DNA from: Conidiobolus incongruus B7586
Taxonomy: Eukaryota > Entomophthoromycota > Entomophthoromycetes > Entomophthorales > Conidiobolaceae
Reading direction: 5' to 3'
Assembly (NCBI GenBank): GCA_000697335.1
Contig: JNEM01014377.1
Coordinates: 1 to 23,140 of the forward strand
Length of the DNA: 23,140 bases
Every line of letters starts with the position of its first letter. Positions within the stretch are counted from its first letter, which is position 1. Shown one piece after another: positions 20,701-23,140 of this stretch. Both the position numbers and the translations under genes were made by a program. The notes beneath the pieces were generated by a model. It did not search any database. It saw only the letters and a list, made by a program, of their open reading frames with translations, and had not been told where the DNA came from.

Positions 20701-21630
20701 TTAATATAAAAATATTGCTGTCAATATTGATATGAGTAAGGTAGAATATAGTGTAGTGATGGTGCCATGATTGTCTATTGGGATTACCACTTGAGCGCGA
20801 TCCGAATTGTATGCTGATCTCGTTCGTTTGGAAGCTGTTGAAGAAGACGACGTTGAATTATTAGAGCTAGTTGTATTTGTCTCCTTGGATTCACTTGGTT
20901 GTATTACGTTTGTAGGTAGACTGGCGGCTTCGACATCTTCAAGTACCATGAGCCAGTTGGGATCATGCGTACAGTCTTGGTAGCAATACACAAATATCAT
21001 TCCTTCATTTATTTTACAATCATTTCGGCACTTGTCATTGGGAGCAAGTGCGGGAGATATATTTTCAAAGTTAAGCTTGCCCGAAAATGGTGGTAGAGAT
21101 GAGGGTGCAGATGGTGGCGGTAGAGGAAGATCATGATGGTTATCATTTTTATCTGATTGTGGACCAGGCTGATCACCCTTTGGCTTACTATCAGCCTGGG
21201 GAGAGGGAGGAGGCGGGCCCTCAGCCTTGATCACGGGTTGAACACCTTGATGAACTATCATAGGCATTCTGAGAGTTGATGGAGACATATTTCTAATTGG
21301 ATTTAGATTTGTCTGAAATACTTTCACAGGTATTGAGGTAATTCTTCCAGATCTAGCTAATGGATCATCTGAACCTCCATGGCTAATAGGTATAACACTA
21401 CGACGATTGATTATATTTGAGTTTTCATTGATTTCAGCAGCTAAATCGATATATGAGCAATTAATATGAACAAAAAGAACTTGATAATTTTTACCTTGGT
21501 GAATGTGACACAAATTGTTGCTGAGTATTGCAACAACCAAATGATTTAATTCCACCATCCCATCAATAAGTTGAAACAATAACAAGTCGAAAAAACAACA
21601 AACCTGAATTGAATCAGAGGCTTGGAGCAT
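20701..21630 (-). CDS. Probable GPI-anchored cell-surface protein with proline-rich region and twin CX3C
   Basis: The frame has 309 codons from ATG (A at -3) to TAA. The N-terminus contains hydrophobic stretches (VCCFFDLLLFQLI, HLVVAILS) that may serve as a signal sequence. A proline-rich part follows, with GPPPPSPQ and LPLPPPSAPSSLPPF. Next come four cysteines spaced CX3C-X10-CX3C (KCRNDCKINEGMIFVYCYQD region), then a Ser/Thr/Asn-rich stalk (about residues 245-270). The C-terminus ends in the hydrophobic TLYSTLLISILTAIFLY with nothing after it, the hallmark of a GPI-attachment signal; the omega site is probably in IDNHG. A possible 54-base intron (21441-21494, GTAAAA...TTTAG on the minus strand) would remove 18 codons without changing frame, and translation might then begin at the internal MVELNHLVVAIL. 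I do not recognise a named family. It lies 364 bases downstream of NDUFAF7 on the same strand, with no evidence of co-transcription. Confidence 0.7.
   Translation of the reverse strand: MLQASDSIQVCCFFDLLLFQLIDGMVELNHLVVAILSNNLCHIHQGKNYQVLFVHINCSYIDLAAEINENSNIINRRSVIPISHGGSDDPLARSGRITSIPVKVFQTNLNPIRNMSPSTLRMPMIVHQGVQPVIKAEGPPPPSPQADSKPKGDQPGPQSDKNDNHHDLPLPPPSAPSSLPPFSGKLNFENISPALAPNDKCRNDCKINEGMIFVYCYQDCTHDPNWLMVLEDVEAASLPTNVIQPSESKETNTTSSNNSTSSSSTASKRTRSAYNSDRAQVVIPIDNHGTITTLYSTLLISILTAIFLY
21441..21494 (-). other. Possible 54-base intron in the GPI-like gene
   Basis: On the minus strand: AAG/GTAAAA donor, T-rich middle, ATCGATTTAG acceptor. The length equals that of the NDUFAF7 intron and is a multiple of three, so both spliced (HIHQ-AAEINENS) and unspliced forms stay open. 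The encoded 18 residues look less protein-like than the flanks. The branch site is weak. Confidence 0.35.
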
Positions 21631-21994
21631 ATTTATAGCATCAGTTGATTAAAGGTTGCATGTAATTGACTAAATTGAATTTGAATTGAGTTGAATTTTT
21701 GAAACTTTGTAAAAGTTTGAAATTTCCTTCCAAATCTCAATTTGTAATTCAATCATCTGAATTAAGTACCCCAAATATTTTTGGTTATTGCTCATAGGAT
21801 TGATTTAATTGGATGGTTAAATTGGTTAAGTCATTGTAACTGAGCATTGGATTGTTATTGTGAATGATCTAAAATTATTTTGAATGATTTAGTTTTAGGG
21901 TAATACTACTATCAAATAGAGAAAATTTTGGTAAAATAAATAAACGTTGCCGTAATAGACATGATGAATTATGGAATTATTAGCGTAATCAAAT
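21631..21994. promoter_or_regulatory. Spacer between NDUFAF7 and the GPI-like gene
   Basis: 364 bases holding the 3' region of NDUFAF7 and the presumed promoter of the GPI-like gene. TATAAAT lies directly before the ATG (too close to act as a TATA box). Imperfect AATTGAATTTGAATTGAGTT reiterations occur near 21670-21700. No other signal seen. Confidence 0.3.
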
Positions 21995-23140
21995 TTAATA
22001 TTTTTGTTCAAAAGTCAGAGGTGGTACTCTTTGATTTGTAATGGCCATAAATTTGAATAATTTACCCATATCCATTGGATCGCAGAGTCGTTTATAGCCT
22101 TTAATCAAATCACTCTTGATCTTCTCATCTTCAGGTGTAGATTTCAACTTCTGAGCGACTTGTGCTAAACGATATTGAATGCCCATCTTGTGTAAGAAAT
22201 TTTTCTGGAATTGAGGACCATGAATAAATACTAAAAGTTATTAGTCAATAAATTGAGTTGACTTTAGATAAAGTAAACGCTTACTTGGGTGGTTATTATC
22301 TTTAGGATATAATTGTTCAATCTGGGCCAATTGACCAATAAGCTTGAAGTTTACATCACTGGAAAGGTCAACAGTACCGGGTGTGCTCAAGATGTTACAG
22401 AATTTGTGATCTTTAATCCCTCTCAAGCTGTTACCCTTAACAAGATTGTCACCATAATCGACAATTAAGCCCAATCCACCACGTCTATTTTCTTTGGTGC
22501 TGATGAGATTGAAGAATTTGGGGAGGAACTGGAGGAGATCAGAGCTCAGCTCGATTTCATTGCCCTTAGGGAAGTGATTGTACAAATGTTGTAAAGGTGA
22601 GAGCAATATATTGCCTTCGGTTGGGTTTTTGGCCTGAATAAGCTTGAAATGGTAAGGGGATTCTTTACTGGTGTCAATATCAACTAAAGTTTCTCTCCAT
22701 CCATAGTCGGTCTTAGTGAATCTTCTGATTGGCAATGCATCAAGGAACTCATGAGCAATTAGAAAGGTAAAAGTATCTTTATCTTCATAGCATTTGCTAT
22801 AAAGATCTTCCATATGTTTGTGCCAGGTGAATTTTGCCTGATATTGCGGATGTTCAATAGGAGATCCAAATTTGATACCAGTCAATTTAGAATCAACCCA
22901 GCTCTGACCTTGTTTGAGTGCCAATGTCTCACTGGTCTCAACTAGTTCTACCTCTGAAATGCAGGTGAACATCTTGGGAAAGCGCTTCAATGTTCTTAGA
23001 ATATCACTCATAAGAGTACCATTCCCGGGTCCAAATTCAGCAAGACGGATTTTTTGGGGACTACTATTAAACTCCCACTGTGTGTAAAGCCAAAGTGCAA
23101 CCATCTCACCAAACAATTGACTTATTTCTGGTGAGGTAAC
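21995..23140 (-). CDS. NDUFAF7: NDUFAF7, mitochondrial protein arginine methyltransferase (complex I assembly), 3' two exons
   Basis: NDUFAF7 (MidA family) is a SAM-dependent enzyme of the mitochondrial matrix that dimethylates an arginine of NDUFS2 early in complex I assembly. The first exon seen (22285-23140) is open to the window edge and begins in frame with VTSPEISQLFGE, matching the family's TSPEISQxFGE, so the 5' part lies outside. It contains the SAM-binding loop EFGPGNGTL, the HEFLDALP motif, LGLIVDYGD and STPGTVDLSSDVNF, all family hallmarks in the right order. A 54-base intron follows. The second exon (21995-22230) reads IFIHGPQFQKNFLHKMGIQY, then LIKGYKRLCDPMDMGKLFKF and ends VPPLTFEQKY. 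The splice joins NNHP-S to IFIHGPQF and restores continuous homology. The C-terminus is shorter than the human protein's but ends at a plausible point. The frame is intact and the identification is secure. Confidence 0.95.
22231..22284 (-). other. NDUFAF7 intron (54 bases)
   Basis: Minus strand: donor GTAAGC at 22284, branch-like TGACTAATAAC, acceptor CTTTTAG ending at 22231. Unspliced reading meets a stop within it (KSTQFID then stop), while splicing restores MidA/NDUFAF7 homology across the junction in phase 1. Confidence 0.92.

Noticed and set aside
23114-23116. Apparent start of NDUFAF7 at 23116
   Set aside because: The codon is TTG and homology (TSPEISQ) continues in frame beyond it to the window edge, so it is internal.
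1-23140. LTR retroelements or Polinton-like elements
   Set aside because: No long direct terminal repeats, primer-binding site, reverse transcriptase, capsid or integrase signature was seen; the repeats have inverted ends and Tc1/mariner traces.

Overview
Organism. The window is eukaryotic and most likely from an AT-rich fungus. A spliced gene for a mitochondrial complex I assembly factor, a probable GPI-anchored surface protein, very short introns (54 bases, with a CTAAT-type branch site) and a decayed NEDD8-activating-enzyme gene all fit an early-diverging AT-rich fungus. That lineage placement is inference, not something the sequence proves.

Layout. Bases 1-760 are part of a decayed mariner. 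Bases 990-1229 hold a possible gene scrap, followed by an intact tRNA-Pro(AGG) at 1541-1612. Bases 2171-2658 are a frame-broken protein remnant. Bases 3110-5716 are a mariner copy split by a 1.56 kb Tc1-like element with long IR/DR-type ends (3656-5219). Bases 6258-7385 encode an intact secreted cysteine-rich protein (minus strand), with a degenerate tandem array of about 231-base units just upstream (7458-8580). A second transposon block runs from 9585 to 13637: a full-length decayed mariner, an unassigned AT-rich stretch, an inverted second copy of the Tc1-like element, and a mariner end. Bases 13838-14347 encode an unrecognised helical protein whose frame probably once continued to 13729. 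Bases 14529-15053 hold protein-like scraps. Bases 16303-17549 are another mariner. Bases 17851-19092 are a UBA3 (NEDD8 E1) pseudogene on the minus strand. The right end carries a GPI-anchor-like protein (20701-21630) and the 3' two exons of NDUFAF7 (21995 to the edge), both on the minus strand.

Overall reading. Only four protein genes and one tRNA look intact or nearly so. The rest is gene remnants between islands in which roughly nine of ten bases are A or T. Those islands are made largely of Tc1/mariner elements. Stretches compared between copies differ mainly by C/T and G/A transitions, which suggests cytosine deamination (RIP-like or methylation-driven). No operon or pathway links the intact genes. 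No convincing retroviral, Polinton or CRISPR feature was seen. I did not find a clearly new multi-gene system; the best leads are the secreted cysteine-rich gene with its repeat array, and the UBA3 fossil that keeps its introns.
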